Assembly (NCBI RefSeq): GCF_051433165.1
Contig: NZ_JBHMFS010000001.1
Coordinates: 186,001-250,000 of the forward strand
DNA from: Falsiroseomonas sp051433165
GTDB taxonomy: Bacteria; Pseudomonadota; Alphaproteobacteria; Acetobacterales; Acetobacteraceae
DNA length: 64,000 bases
Reading direction: 5' to 3'
Under the pieces are notes generated by a model that saw only the letters and a program-made list of their open reading frames with translations, searched no databases and was not told where the DNA came from. The position numbers and the translations under genes are program-made. This document shows positions 8,517-16,548 of the stretch, piece by piece; within the stretch, counting starts at the first letter, position 1, and every line of letters begins with the position of its first letter.

Positions 8517-8908
8517 TGCTGCCGACCACCGCCTTCTACGCCGCGCCGCTGGCGCTGGCCTTCGTGGCGCTGGCCACCCGGGTGATCCGTGCCCGGCGCC
8601 TGTACCATCAGCCGATGGGCACCGCGCATCGCCTGGTGGAGCGGGCCGCGCGGGCGCATGGCAATTTCGCGGAGGCCGTGCCGCTGGCCCTGCTGCTGCT
8701 GGCGCTGTGCGAGGCGAATGGCCTGCCCGCCTGGGCGCTGCATGTGCTGGGTGTGACGCTGCTGGCCGGGCGCGGCTTCCACGCGCTGGGGATCGGGCGG
8801 GAGCCGGAGGTGTTCCGCTGGCGCGTGCTCGGCACCAGCCTGACCCTCACGATGATCGGCGTGGCGGGCGCCGCGGCGATGGGGCTGGCGCTGGCGGCGC
8901 TGCTGTAG
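8516..8908 (+). CDS. MAPEG family membrane protein
   Basis: 130-residue integral membrane protein of the MAPEG superfamily (microsomal glutathione S-transferase-like). Four hydrophobic segments are visible at about residues 5-22, 50-68, 72-88 and 108-128. The signature RAHGNFAEAVPLALLLLALC after the first helix matches MAPEG proteins such as YecN. Start ATG 8516 overlaps the ybaK-like stop by one base. Family members act in glutathione-dependent detoxification or lipid metabolism, but most bacterial ones are uncharacterised, so no substrate is proposed. It ends convergently, 15 nt from the quinone reductase gene. Confidence 0.8.
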   Translation: MLPTTAFYAAPLALAFVALATRVIRARRLYHQPMGTAHRLVERAARAHGNFAEAVPLALLLLALCEANGLPAWALHVLGVTLLAGRGFHALGIGREPEVFRWRVLGTSLTLTMIGVAGAAAMGLALAALL

Positions 8909-8923
8909 CCCCACCTGGCTGCG

Positions 8924-9895
8924 TCAGGGCAGCAGGACCGTGCTGCCGGTGGTCTTGCGCGCCTCCAGGGCGGTATGCGCCTCCGCCGCGTCCTTCAGCG
9001 CGAAGCGCTGGTTGACGCGGATCTGCACGGCGCCCTTGGCCACCACATCGAACAGGGCGGCGGCATGGGCTTCCAGATCCTCGCGCTTGGCCGTGTAGGT
9101 CGCGAGCGTGGGGCGCGTGAGATACAGCGACCCCTTGGCGGCGAGGATGCCGATATCGGTGGTGACCGGGCCGGATGCGTTGCCGTAGGACACCATCATG
9201 CCGTAGGGCGCGAGACAGTCGAGCGAGGTGGTGAAGCTGTCACGCCCGACGCTGTCATAGACCACGGGCAGCATGGCGCCGCTGGTGATCTCCTTCACCT
9301 GCGCCGGCAGCGCCTCAAGCCCGATCACCGCATGGTCGGCGCCATGCGCCTTGGCGAGCGCCGCCTTTTCCTCGGTGCTGACACAGGCGATGACGTTGCA
9401 GCCCAGATGCTTTGCCCACTGCGTCATGATCAGGCCGACGCCGCCGGCCGCGGCATGGATCAGGATGGTCTGGCCGGGCTGCACCTTGTAGGTGCGGGTC
9501 AGCAGGAAGCCTGCCGTCATGCCCTGCAGCATCATGGCGGCCGCCTGTTCGAAGGCGATCGCTTCCGGCACCTTCACCAGGCGATCTGCCTTGATGGTCC
9601 GCGCTTCGGCATAGGCGCCAATCGGGGCGGTGGCGTAGGCGACGCGGTCGCCCGGTGCGACATGGGTCACGCCTTCGCCCACGGCCTCAACCACCCCCGC
9701 GGCCTCCATCCCGATGGTCGCCGGCAGGGCCGGCGCCTTGTAGAGGCCGGTGCGGAAATAGACGTCGATATAGTTCAGCCCGACGGCCTGGTGGCGAACC
9801 AGGGCTTCGCCGGGTTTCGGGGAAGGAAGCGGGACCTCCTCCCACACCATTTTCTCGGGGCCGCCATATTCGTGGACGCGGATGGCATGGTTCAT
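8924..9895 (-). CDS. NADPH:quinone oxidoreductase (QorA-like)
   Basis: 323-residue zinc-independent member of the medium-chain dehydrogenase/reductase superfamily, quinone oxidoreductase group. Seen: the N-terminal GroES-like domain with GLNYIDVYFRTGLY, PATIGMEAAGVVEAVGEG and the Rossmann motif AAAGGVGLIMTQWAK (about residues 150-165). The cysteines that bind catalytic zinc in alcohol dehydrogenases are absent, as expected for this group. It reduces quinones or enal/enone compounds with NADPH in the cytosol. ATGA overlap with the upstream ogt-like gene suggests one transcript, joining DNA alkylation repair with reactive-carbonyl detoxification. Confidence 0.9.
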   Translation of the reverse strand: MNHAIRVHEYGGPEKMVWEEVPLPSPKPGEALVRHQAVGLNYIDVYFRTGLYKAPALPATIGMEAAGVVEAVGEGVTHVAPGDRVAYATAPIGAYAEARTIKADRLVKVPEAIAFEQAAAMMLQGMTAGFLLTRTYKVQPGQTILIHAAAGGVGLIMTQWAKHLGCNVIACVSTEEKAALAKAHGADHAVIGLEALPAQVKEITSGAMLPVVYDSVGRDSFTTSLDCLAPYGMMVSYGNASGPVTTDIGILAAKGSLYLTRPTLATYTAKREDLEAHAAALFDVVAKGAVQIRVNQRFALKDAAEAHTALEARKTTGSTVLLP

Positions 9896-10422
9896 CGCAA
9901 AAGGGTCCCTGAAGCTTGGGGGAGGGGGAGTTCAGCCTGAGGGCCGGGGGAAGTGAGGTGCGTGGGGCTCGACGAACGCGCACGCTGCTCAAGGTCCAGC
10001 AGCATGCGCTTGGTGGCGGGTCCGTCGCCGCCCGAATAGCCGCCGAGCCGTCCGCCTGAGGCCACCACGCGGTGGCAGGGTATCAGGATCGGGATGGGGT
10101 TTCTTCCGTTCGCCTGGCCAATGGCGCGAGCCGAGGAACCCAGAAGCCTGGCGAGATCACCGTAGGTGCGGGTTTCGCCCGCGGGAATGTCGCGCAGCGC
10201 GGCCCAGACCCGTTGCTGGAAAGCCGAACCGAAGGGTGCCAATGGCAGGTCGAATGCGGGCCGCTGACCGTCGAAGTAATCCTGAAGCTGCGCGACAGCC
10301 TCCCGCAGCAATGGCGTCGGAGCCTGATCGCGGCCGCGGCCCCAATCCAGCGCCACGATCGCATCATCCTCCGCGGAGATGGTGATATCGCCAGTCGGCG
10401 TGAGGCAGGTAATCTGGGGCAT
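9892..10422 (-). CDS. ogt: Methylated-DNA--protein-cysteine methyltransferase
   Basis: 176-residue suicide alkyltransferase repairing O6-methylguanine. The active-site motif PCHRV has its acceptor Cys at residue 116, preceded by the Asn hinge (IGQANGRNPIPILI) and the winged-helix segment FQQRVWAALRDIPAGETRTYG. The N-terminal ribonuclease-like domain is short and there is no AraC-type Ada region, so this is an Ogt rather than an Ada. A Pro/Ser-rich tail of about 25 residues after the core is unusual for the family and may be unstructured. Divergent from the ferredoxin-like gene at 10588, with 165 nt between them. Confidence 0.92.
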   Translation of the reverse strand: MPQITCLTPTGDITISAEDDAIVALDWGRGRDQAPTPLLREAVAQLQDYFDGQRPAFDLPLAPFGSAFQQRVWAALRDIPAGETRTYGDLARLLGSSARAIGQANGRNPIPILIPCHRVVASGGRLGGYSGGDGPATKRMLLDLEQRARSSSPTHLTSPGPQAELPLPQASGTLLR

Positions 10423-10587
10423 TCGCTCTCGTCCGGTGGACCACCATGCGCCACACTCCGCGGGCGCTCGTCAAGCCAGGGGCCAGCATAGGCGCTTTTG
10501 CCGAGCCTGTCGCGATTACGGCGGCGCACTGGTGGCGCCCGCCGCCCCTCGCTACATGGGCCACCACGCCACAAGCCGGAGGCCGCC

Positions 10588-10968
10588 GTGACCGATGCGC
10601 TGACCGAAGCCCACGAACCGCAGCGCGACCCACCGCCCTATTTCCGCGCCCATGTCTTCGTCTGTTGCAATCGCCGGCCCGATGGGCACAAGCGTGGCTC
10701 CTGCGCCGCCCGCGGCAGTGAGGCGCTGCGGGACTACATGAAGGCCCGCGCGAAGGAGTTGGGCGTGAAGGAGGTTCGCGTGAACCAGGCAGGATGCCTG
10801 GACCGCTGTGAGTTCGGACCCGCGCTGGTGATCTATCCCGAGGGGGTCTGGTACAGCCCCAAGACACGGGACGATGTGGATGCGATCCTTCAGGCACACC
10901 TGCTGGAGGGCGGACGCGCCAGGCACCTGATGCTGAGCGAACAGGACGTGCTGCCCCCCAAGGGCTGA
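10588..10968 (+). CDS. Thioredoxin-like [2Fe-2S] ferredoxin
   Basis: 126-residue small ferredoxin of the thioredoxin-fold [2Fe-2S] type (NuoE C-terminal-like/Shethna-like). Cys26 or 27, Cys39, Cys70 and Cys74 give the C-x12-C and C-x3-C cluster pattern (HVFVCCNRRPDG; AGCLDRCEFGP). GTG at 10588 is preferred because GGAGG precedes it by 5 nt and upstream codons look non-coding. Such proteins are electron carriers of largely unknown partner in proteobacteria. The gene stands just before the parS site and mnmE but is unlikely to be functionally tied to them. Confidence 0.82.
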   Translation: MTDALTEAHEPQRDPPPYFRAHVFVCCNRRPDGHKRGSCAARGSEALRDYMKARAKELGVKEVRVNQAGCLDRCEFGPALVIYPEGVWYSPKTRDDVDAILQAHLLEGGRARHLMLSEQDVLPPKG

Positions 10969-10980
10969 GACTCCCGCCAC

Positions 10981-10994
10981 GTTTCACGTGAAAC
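10981..10994. other. parS centromere-like site 2
   Basis: Perfect copy of GTTTCACGTGAAAC in the 35-nt gap between the ferredoxin-like gene and mnmE, ending 9 nt before the mnmE ATG. ParB loading and spreading from here would cover the mnmE translation start and probably its promoter. Confidence 0.92.
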
Positions 10995-11003
10995 AGCCCC
11001 TGC

Positions 11004-12329
11004 ATGACCAGCATGACCGACACCATCATGGCACGCGCTTCCGGTGCCGGGCCGGCCGCCGTCGCGGTACTGCGGCTGTCCGGACCGCAGGCCAGCACGG
11101 TGCTGGAGGCGTTAGCCGGGGGCCTGCCTGAACCCCGCCGTGCCAGCCTGCGACGCCTGCGCGGGGCGGATGGCGATGTGCTGGACGAAGCCCTGGTGCT
11201 CTGGTTCCCCGGTCCCGGCAGCTACACGGGCGAGGATGCGGCCGAACTGCACCTGCATGGCGGCACGGCCATTGTCGCCGCGGTCGAAGCCGCGCTTCTG
11301 GCCAAAGGATGCCGCCCCGCCGAACCGGGCGAGTTCACCCGCCGGGCCTTCCTGCACGGGCGCATGGACCTGACCCAGGCGGAGGGGATCGCGGACCTGA
11401 TTGCTGCCGAGACCGAATCGCAGCGCCGCCAGGCCCTGCGCCAAGCCGGCGGTGCGCTGGCCACGCTGTATGATGGCTGGACCCAGCGCCTGACCCGCAT
11501 CCTGGCGCAGCAGGAAGCCGCGATCGAGTTTGAGATGGACAACTTGCCCAGCGACGTCGCCGCGCGCGCGCGCGAAGCTGCGGCCAGCCTTTGCGCCGAA
11601 ATCATCGCGCATCTTAGCGATGGCAACCGCGGCGAACGTTTGCGGGAAGGGCTGTCCATCGCGATCCTGGGCGCGCCAAACGCCGGCAAATCCTCGCTGA
11701 TGAATGCGCTGGCGGGCCGGGACGCGGTGATCGTCTCTCCGGAGCCCGGCACCACCCGTGACATCGTCGAGTGCCGCCTCGTGCTGGGTGGCGTGCCGGT
11801 GATGCTGGCGGATACCGCCGGTTTGCGAGCGACCCAGGACATGGTGGAGCAGGAGGGTGTGCGGCGCGCCAAGGGTCGCGCCGGCGAGGTCGATCTCGTG
11901 CTGGTCGCCTTCGCCATCGACCAACCCCCGGATGAGGAAAGCCGCAGCCTGCTGCGGAGCGGACAGCAGGTGCTCGTCCTAGCCACCAAATGCGACTTGG
12001 CAACACCGCCCCAGTCCATCGCCGGTCACCCAGCCCTTCCGACAAGCGCGCAGACAGGCGAGGGCATCGCGGAGTTGAAGTCTGCGCTAACCGCCTTCGC
12101 GCAACGCCAGGCGGCCCTTGGCGATGCGCCTGCCCTGACACGAACCCGCCACCGCGCCGCGTTGACACAGGCGGCCGCGCACCTGGGCGAAGCCGGACGC
12201 GCGCGGCTGCCGGAACTGGCCGCGGAAGACTACCGGGCCGCCCTTAACGCCCTCGGCCGGCTGACAGGGCGCGTGGAGGTGGAACAGGTGCTCGATTTGG
12301 TGTTCCGCGACTTCTGCATCGGCAAGTAG
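11004..12329 (+). CDS. mnmE: tRNA modification GTPase MnmE
   Basis: 441-residue GTPase that, with MnmG, makes the 5-carboxymethylaminomethyl group on uridine 34 of certain tRNAs. Domains in order: N-terminal tetrahydrofolate-binding domain (about 1-125), helical domain, G domain with P-loop GAPNAGKS (223-230) and DTAG switch motif, and the C-terminal FCIGK ending whose Cys is required for modification. ATG at 11004 is taken; 11013 (MTDTI) fits family length as well or better. No good ribosome-binding site is seen, perhaps because the parS site sits just upstream. First gene of the mnmE-mnmG-rsmG-parA-parB series. A (CG)7 run at 11561-11574 lies inside it. Confidence 0.96.
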   Translation: MTSMTDTIMARASGAGPAAVAVLRLSGPQASTVLEALAGGLPEPRRASLRRLRGADGDVLDEALVLWFPGPGSYTGEDAAELHLHGGTAIVAAVEAALLAKGCRPAEPGEFTRRAFLHGRMDLTQAEGIADLIAAETESQRRQALRQAGGALATLYDGWTQRLTRILAQQEAAIEFEMDNLPSDVAARAREAAASLCAEIIAHLSDGNRGERLREGLSIAILGAPNAGKSSLMNALAGRDAVIVSPEPGTTRDIVECRLVLGGVPVMLADTAGLRATQDMVEQEGVRRAKGRAGEVDLVLVAFAIDQPPDEESRSLLRSGQQVLVLATKCDLATPPQSIAGHPALPTSAQTGEGIAELKSALTAFAQRQAALGDAPALTRTRHRAALTQAAAHLGEAGRARLPELAAEDYRAALNALGRLTGRVEVEQVLDLVFRDFCIGK

Positions 12330-12348
12330 TCGGCCTATACCGCGTGCC

Positions 12349-14223
12349 ATGGCGACAGATCCCGACTTCGACGTGGTGGTGGTGGGCGGCGGACATGCCG
12401 GCTGCGAGGCTGCGGCTGCCTCCGCGCGCTGTGGGGCGCGCACCCTGCTGCTGACCCACCGCCTCGACACGATCGGGGAGATGTCCTGCAATCCCGCCAT
12501 CGGCGGCATCGGCAAGGGCCATCTGGTGCGGGAGGTTGATGCCCTCGATGGCCTGATCGCCCGCGCGGCGGATGCGGCGGCGATCCATGCGAAGGTGCTC
12601 AATCGCAGCAAGGGTCCCGCGGTGCGCGGCCCCCGAATCCAGGCCGATCGCCGCCTCTACCGCGCGGCCATGCAGGCCCTGCTGGCGGAGCAGCCCAACC
12701 TCACCCTGCGGGGCGATGCGGCGGAGGACCTGGAGTTCGATTCCTCGGGCCGCGTTTGCGCTGTCGTGACCGCCAGCGGCGCCCGGATCCCGTGCGGCGG
12801 CGTCGTTCTGACAACGGGTACCTTCCTGCGTGGCGAGATCCATCTCGGCGACGCGCGCACCCCGGCGGGGCGGAGCGGCGAGGCGCCCTCCATCGGCTTG
12901 GCCCGCGCGCTGGACCGTCTCGGCCTGCCGCTGGCCCGCCTCAAGACCGGCACGCCACCGCGGCTCGATGGCCGCACCATCGATTGGCAAGCGCTGGAAC
13001 CCCAACCAGGGGATGATCCGCCGGAGCCGATGTCTTGGTTGACGGACCGCATCACCAACCCGCAGGTCGACTGTCGCATCACTTGGACCACGCCCGCGAC
13101 GCACGCCCTGATCCAGGCCAATCTGCATCGCTCCGCCGTCTATGGCGGCCAGATCCAGGGCGTCGGCCCGCGCTACTGCCCCTCCATCGAGGACAAGATC
13201 GTCCGCTTCGCCGACCGCCAGCGGCACCAGATCTTCCTGGAGCCGGAGGGGCTGGATGATGACACGGTCTATCCCAACGGCATCTCGACCAGCCTGCCGG
13301 AGGATGTGCAGGCGGCAATGATCGCTTCCATCCCTGGCCTGGCCCGCGCCCGCATCCTGCGGCCCGGCTACGCCATCGAATACGACCATGTGGACCCGCG
13401 CGCCCTGCACCGCACCCTGGAAGTTCGCAGCGCCCCCGGCCTGTTCCTCGCTGGGCAGATCAACGGCACCACGGGCTATGAGGAAGCGGCGGCGCAGGGG
13501 CTGATGGCGGGCCTCAACGCCGCCCAGCGCGCCGCGGGGCATCGGCCGGACCGCATCCTGGCCCGTTCGGAAGCCTATATCGGCGTCATGCTGGATGATC
13601 TGGTCAGCCACGGCGTCAGTGAGCCCTACCGCATGCTGACGGCGCGATCCGAACACCGCCTGAGCCTGCGCGCGGACAATGCCGGCCTGCGCCTCACCGC
13701 CCGCGGCCTGGCCTGGGGCTGCATCGGCCCCCTTCGCGCCGCCCGCCACGCCCGTTTTGCGGACCAGGTGGAAGCGGCGCTGGAACGTGCCAGCCAGGAC
13801 CTCGCAACCCCCTACGCGATTGCCTCGGCCGGCATCCCGATCCGCCAGGATGGCCGTCGCCGTACGGTGCTGGAGGTGCTGGCCCTGCCGGATGTCACGG
13901 CCGAGATGGCCGCCGCCGCCTTCCCCTGGCTCGCCGACCTGCCCGCCATGGTCGCAGTCCAGGTGGAGGCAGAAGCCTTCTACGCCCCACATCTGCGCCG
14001 CCAGGATTCCGAACGTCGCCTGCTGGCCCGCGAGGAGTCGGTGCCTGTCCCGGACGGCTTCGATTTCCGGGGCATCCCGGGCCTGTCGACGGAAATGCAG
14101 CAGCGCCTCGCCCGGGCACAGCCGGACCATCTCGGCGCCGCCAGCCGCGTTCCGGGCGTGACGCCCGCCGCGGTCGCCGCCCTGGCCATCCACCTTCGAC
14201 GCGGCGCGGTGGAGCCGGTATAG
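12349..14223 (+). CDS. mnmG: tRNA uridine-5-carboxymethylaminomethyl enzyme MnmG
   Basis: 624-residue FAD-dependent partner of MnmE in wobble-uridine modification. The dinucleotide motif VVVGGGHAGCEAA is at residues 8-20, followed by the family blocks EMSCNPAIGGIGKGHLVREV and GTFLRG. The helical C-terminal domain (about 440-624) ends with a GVTPAAVAAL segment. Length is normal. Start ATG 12349 lies 19 nt after the mnmE stop, and the stop is followed within 3 nt by parS site 3. A very long open frame on the opposite strand (12244-15024) is a GC-rich shadow of this gene and rsmG. Confidence 0.96.
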   Translation: MATDPDFDVVVVGGGHAGCEAAAASARCGARTLLLTHRLDTIGEMSCNPAIGGIGKGHLVREVDALDGLIARAADAAAIHAKVLNRSKGPAVRGPRIQADRRLYRAAMQALLAEQPNLTLRGDAAEDLEFDSSGRVCAVVTASGARIPCGGVVLTTGTFLRGEIHLGDARTPAGRSGEAPSIGLARALDRLGLPLARLKTGTPPRLDGRTIDWQALEPQPGDDPPEPMSWLTDRITNPQVDCRITWTTPATHALIQANLHRSAVYGGQIQGVGPRYCPSIEDKIVRFADRQRHQIFLEPEGLDDDTVYPNGISTSLPEDVQAAMIASIPGLARARILRPGYAIEYDHVDPRALHRTLEVRSAPGLFLAGQINGTTGYEEAAAQGLMAGLNAAQRAAGHRPDRILARSEAYIGVMLDDLVSHGVSEPYRMLTARSEHRLSLRADNAGLRLTARGLAWGCIGPLRAARHARFADQVEAALERASQDLATPYAIASAGIPIRQDGRRRTVLEVLALPDVTAEMAAAAFPWLADLPAMVAVQVEAEAFYAPHLRRQDSERRLLAREESVPVPDGFDFRGIPGLSTEMQQRLARAQPDHLGAASRVPGVTPAAVAALAIHLRRGAVEPV

Positions 14224-14225
14224 GG

Positions 14226-14239
14226 GTTTCACGTGAAAC
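14226..14239. other. parS centromere-like site 3, overlapping the rsmG start
   Basis: Perfect GTTTCACGTGAAAC, 612 nt upstream of the parA ATG. The GTG in the centre of the right half is the predicted start codon of rsmG, so the same bases serve as ParB target and as translation start. It is the closest of the three sites to parAB. Confidence 0.92.
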
Positions 14240-14871
14240 ATCCGGCCGACTCGCCCCTGCAACCCCTGCCTGCCCCGACGCCCCTGGATGACAGCATCCG
14301 GGCGCGGCTGGATGCCTATGTCGCGCTGCTGCTGCGCTGGAATGCCCGCATCAACCTGGTCGGCCGCGCCACCACGGACCAGATCTGGCAGCGCCATGTC
14401 GAAGACAGCCTGCAACTGGTCCCGCTGCTGCCACATGGCACCGATCCGATCTGCGACCTTGGCTCCGGCGCCGGCCTGCCCGGACTGGTATTGGCCATCG
14501 CCACCGGCCGCCCCGCGCATCTGGTCGAGTCGGACCGCCGCAAAGCCGCCTTCCTGACCGAAGCCGCCGCGCGCCTCGACCTTCCCCAGGTCCAGATCCA
14601 CGCCACCCGGATCGAGGATGCGCGCCTGCCGCCTGTCGCCATCCTCACCGCCCGCGCCCTCGCCCCACTCGGCACGCTCCTGGCCTTCGCCCATCGCCTG
14701 CTCACCCCCGGCGGCCTCGCGCTGTTCCCCAAGGGCCGCATGGCGGAGGCCGAGCTTGCCGAAGCCCGGACCGCCTGGTCCTTCACCCTCGACCGGTTCG
14801 CCAGCCGCACCGATCCGGAGGCCGCCATTCTCCGCCTCAGCGATATCCGCCATGTCCAGCCGCAAGCCTGA
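14233..14871 (+). CDS. rsmG: 16S rRNA (guanine527-N7)-methyltransferase RsmG
   Basis: 212-residue SAM-dependent methyltransferase modifying G527 of 16S rRNA. The SAM-binding motif DLGSGAGLPGLVLAI follows the family block LLRWNARINLVG and the RHVEDSLQLVP helix. The GTG start at 14233 falls within parS site 3; no better start exists that keeps the family's N-terminal helix. The stop lies 20 nt inside parA, so rsmG and parA are probably translationally coupled. Inactivation of rsmG is known to give low-level streptomycin resistance in other bacteria. Confidence 0.94.
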   Translation: MKHPADSPLQPLPAPTPLDDSIRARLDAYVALLLRWNARINLVGRATTDQIWQRHVEDSLQLVPLLPHGTDPICDLGSGAGLPGLVLAIATGRPAHLVESDRRKAAFLTEAAARLDLPQVQIHATRIEDARLPPVAILTARALAPLGTLLAFAHRLLTPGGLALFPKGRMAEAELAEARTAWSFTLDRFASRTDPEAAILRLSDIRHVQPQA

Positions 14872-15664
14872 CCGCGCGCCAAGGGTCCTGGCCTTTGCCA
14901 ACCAGAAGGGCGGCGTCGGCAAGACGACCACCGCGATCAACCTCGCCACCGCGCTCGCCACGAACCACAAGGTGCTGCTGCTCGACCTCGACCCGCAGGG
15001 CAACGCCTCCACCGGCCTTGGCATCGCCGCCCAGGATCGCGCCGCCGGCAGCTACGCGCTGCTGGTCGAGGGGCGGCCGCTCGGTGACCTCCTGCGCTCG
15101 ACCCAGGTCGCCAACCTCTCGATCCTGCCCGCCGACCCAGATCTCGCAGGCGCGGAGATTGAACTGGTCGGGCTGGCGGACCGCGAACGCCGCCTCGCCA
15201 CCGCCCTGAGCGATGCACAACACGCCCTGGCTGGCTTCGACTACATCTTCTTCGATTGCCCGCCCTCGCTCGGCCTCATCACCCTCAACGCCCTGGTCGC
15301 CGCCGATGGCGTGCTGGTGCCGTTGCAGACGGAATTCTTCGCGCTGGAGGGCATCAGCCAGATCACCCGCACCATCGATCGTGTCCGGCGCGCCTTCAAC
15401 CCGCGCCTGCGGCTGGAGGGCATCGTGCTGACCATGATGGACCGCCGCAACAACCTCTCGGAACTCGTGGCCAGCGACGTGCGCGGCTTCTTCAAGGACA
15501 AGGTGTTCGAGACGGCGATCCCCCGCAATGTCCGCGTCAGCGAGGCCCCCTCCCACGGCCTGCCGGTCCTGCTGTATGATTTCCGCTCACCCGGCGCGCA
15601 GGCCTATGTCAAACTCGCCGCAGAATTCCTCAAACGGGAGCGTGCGCGGATTCGCGCCTCATGA
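14852..15664 (+). CDS. parA: Chromosome partitioning ATPase ParA (Soj)
   Basis: 270-residue Walker-type ATPase that moves ParB-parS complexes over the nucleoid. The deviant Walker A motif KGGVGKTTT is at residues 19-27, the A' region LLLDLDPQGNAST follows, and Walker B is DYIFFDCPPSLG. The short N-terminus (no HTH) marks it as a chromosomal type Ib-like/Soj ParA, not a plasmid type Ia. ATG 14852 gives the usual start just before the P-loop strand and overlaps the rsmG end by 20 nt. The stop overlaps parB (ATGA). Together with the three parS sites it forms the parABS system. Confidence 0.96.
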   Translation: MSSRKPDRAPRVLAFANQKGGVGKTTTAINLATALATNHKVLLLDLDPQGNASTGLGIAAQDRAAGSYALLVEGRPLGDLLRSTQVANLSILPADPDLAGAEIELVGLADRERRLATALSDAQHALAGFDYIFFDCPPSLGLITLNALVAADGVLVPLQTEFFALEGISQITRTIDRVRRAFNPRLRLEGIVLTMMDRRNNLSELVASDVRGFFKDKVFETAIPRNVRVSEAPSHGLPVLLYDFRSPGAQAYVKLAAEFLKRERARIRAS

Positions 15665-16521
15665 GCAGCACCACACGAAAGCCCATCTCCCGCCTCGGCC
15701 GCGGCCTCTCGGCGCTGATACCGGACGCCCCACCCACCCCGGCGGGCGAGGCACTGCGGACCGTGCCGGTCGAGGCGCTGGAGCCTGGCCCCTTCCAGCC
15801 GCGTGGCGGCATGGACCGCGCCAGCCTGGATGAACTCGCCGCCTCGATCCGCGAACACGGCATCCTCCAGCCCATCCTGGTGCGCCCCAAGCCCGGCAGC
15901 CCGGACAGCTACGAGATCATCGGCGGCGAACGCCGCTGGCGTGCCGCCCAAGCCGCGCAGTTGCATGAGGTGCCGGTTGTCATCCGGGACCTCAGCGACC
16001 GCGAGGCGATGGCCGCCGGCCTGGTGGAGAACCTGCAGCGCCAGGATCTGAACGCGCTGGAGGAGGCGGAGGGCTACCAGCGCCTCCTCCAGGAATTCGG
16101 CCTGACGCAGGAACATCTTGGCCAGTCGGTCGGCAAAAGCCGCAGCCATGTCGCCAATACGCTGCGCCTGCTGAACCTGCCCGGCCCGGTGCGTGACCTG
16201 GTCCGCAATGGCGTGCTGACCGCCGGCCACGCCCGCGCCCTGATCGGCACGCCGGATCCGGGCCGCCTGGCCGCACAGGTGGTCGCGCGCGGCCTGAATG
16301 TCCGCCAGACGGAAGCCCTGGCCAGCGCGAAGCCGAAGCCCGAAGGCACGCCACCCCGGCCGCAGGACCCGGAAACCCGGGCGCTGGAGCGCGACCTGAC
16401 GGAACGCCTCGGCCTCCAGGTCCTGGTCCGCCACGCCGGCAAGGGCGGGGAGGTGGTGATCCGCTACCGTGATCTCGACCAGCTCGACGGCCTGATCCGG
16501 CTGCTTAACGGCGGCGGCTGA
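15661..16521 (+). CDS. parB: Chromosome partitioning protein ParB (Spo0J)
   Basis: 286-residue CTP-dependent DNA clamp that loads at parS. Seen: the conserved N-terminal start RLGRGLSALI, which in ParB proteins contacts ParA; the CTP-binding motif GERRWRA (89-95); the helix-turn-helix LTQEHLGQSVGKSRSHVANT (about 143-162) that reads parS; and a C-terminal dimerisation domain. Start overlaps the parA stop by 4 nt. The gene ends 27 nt from the convergent aminotransferase gene with no obvious hairpin between them. Confidence 0.96.
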   Translation: MSSTTRKPISRLGRGLSALIPDAPPTPAGEALRTVPVEALEPGPFQPRGGMDRASLDELAASIREHGILQPILVRPKPGSPDSYEIIGGERRWRAAQAAQLHEVPVVIRDLSDREAMAAGLVENLQRQDLNALEEAEGYQRLLQEFGLTQEHLGQSVGKSRSHVANTLRLLNLPGPVRDLVRNGVLTAGHARALIGTPDPGRLAAQVVARGLNVRQTEALASAKPKPEGTPPRPQDPETRALERDLTERLGLQVLVRHAGKGGEVVIRYRDLDQLDGLIRLLNGGG

Positions 16522-16548
16522 GCCGCCGCCCCCATAAGCCCGGTCGTT

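Noticed and set aside
11561..11574. (CG)7 run in mnmE as possible Z-DNA or slippage site
   Set aside because: It encodes normal Ala/Arg codons in a very GC-rich genome and the frame is intact.
12244..15024. A 926-codon open frame on the minus strand across mnmG and rsmG
   Set aside because: It is antisense to two certain genes, has low-complexity Gly/Gln/Arg composition and matches no family; GC-rich codon bias creates such frames.
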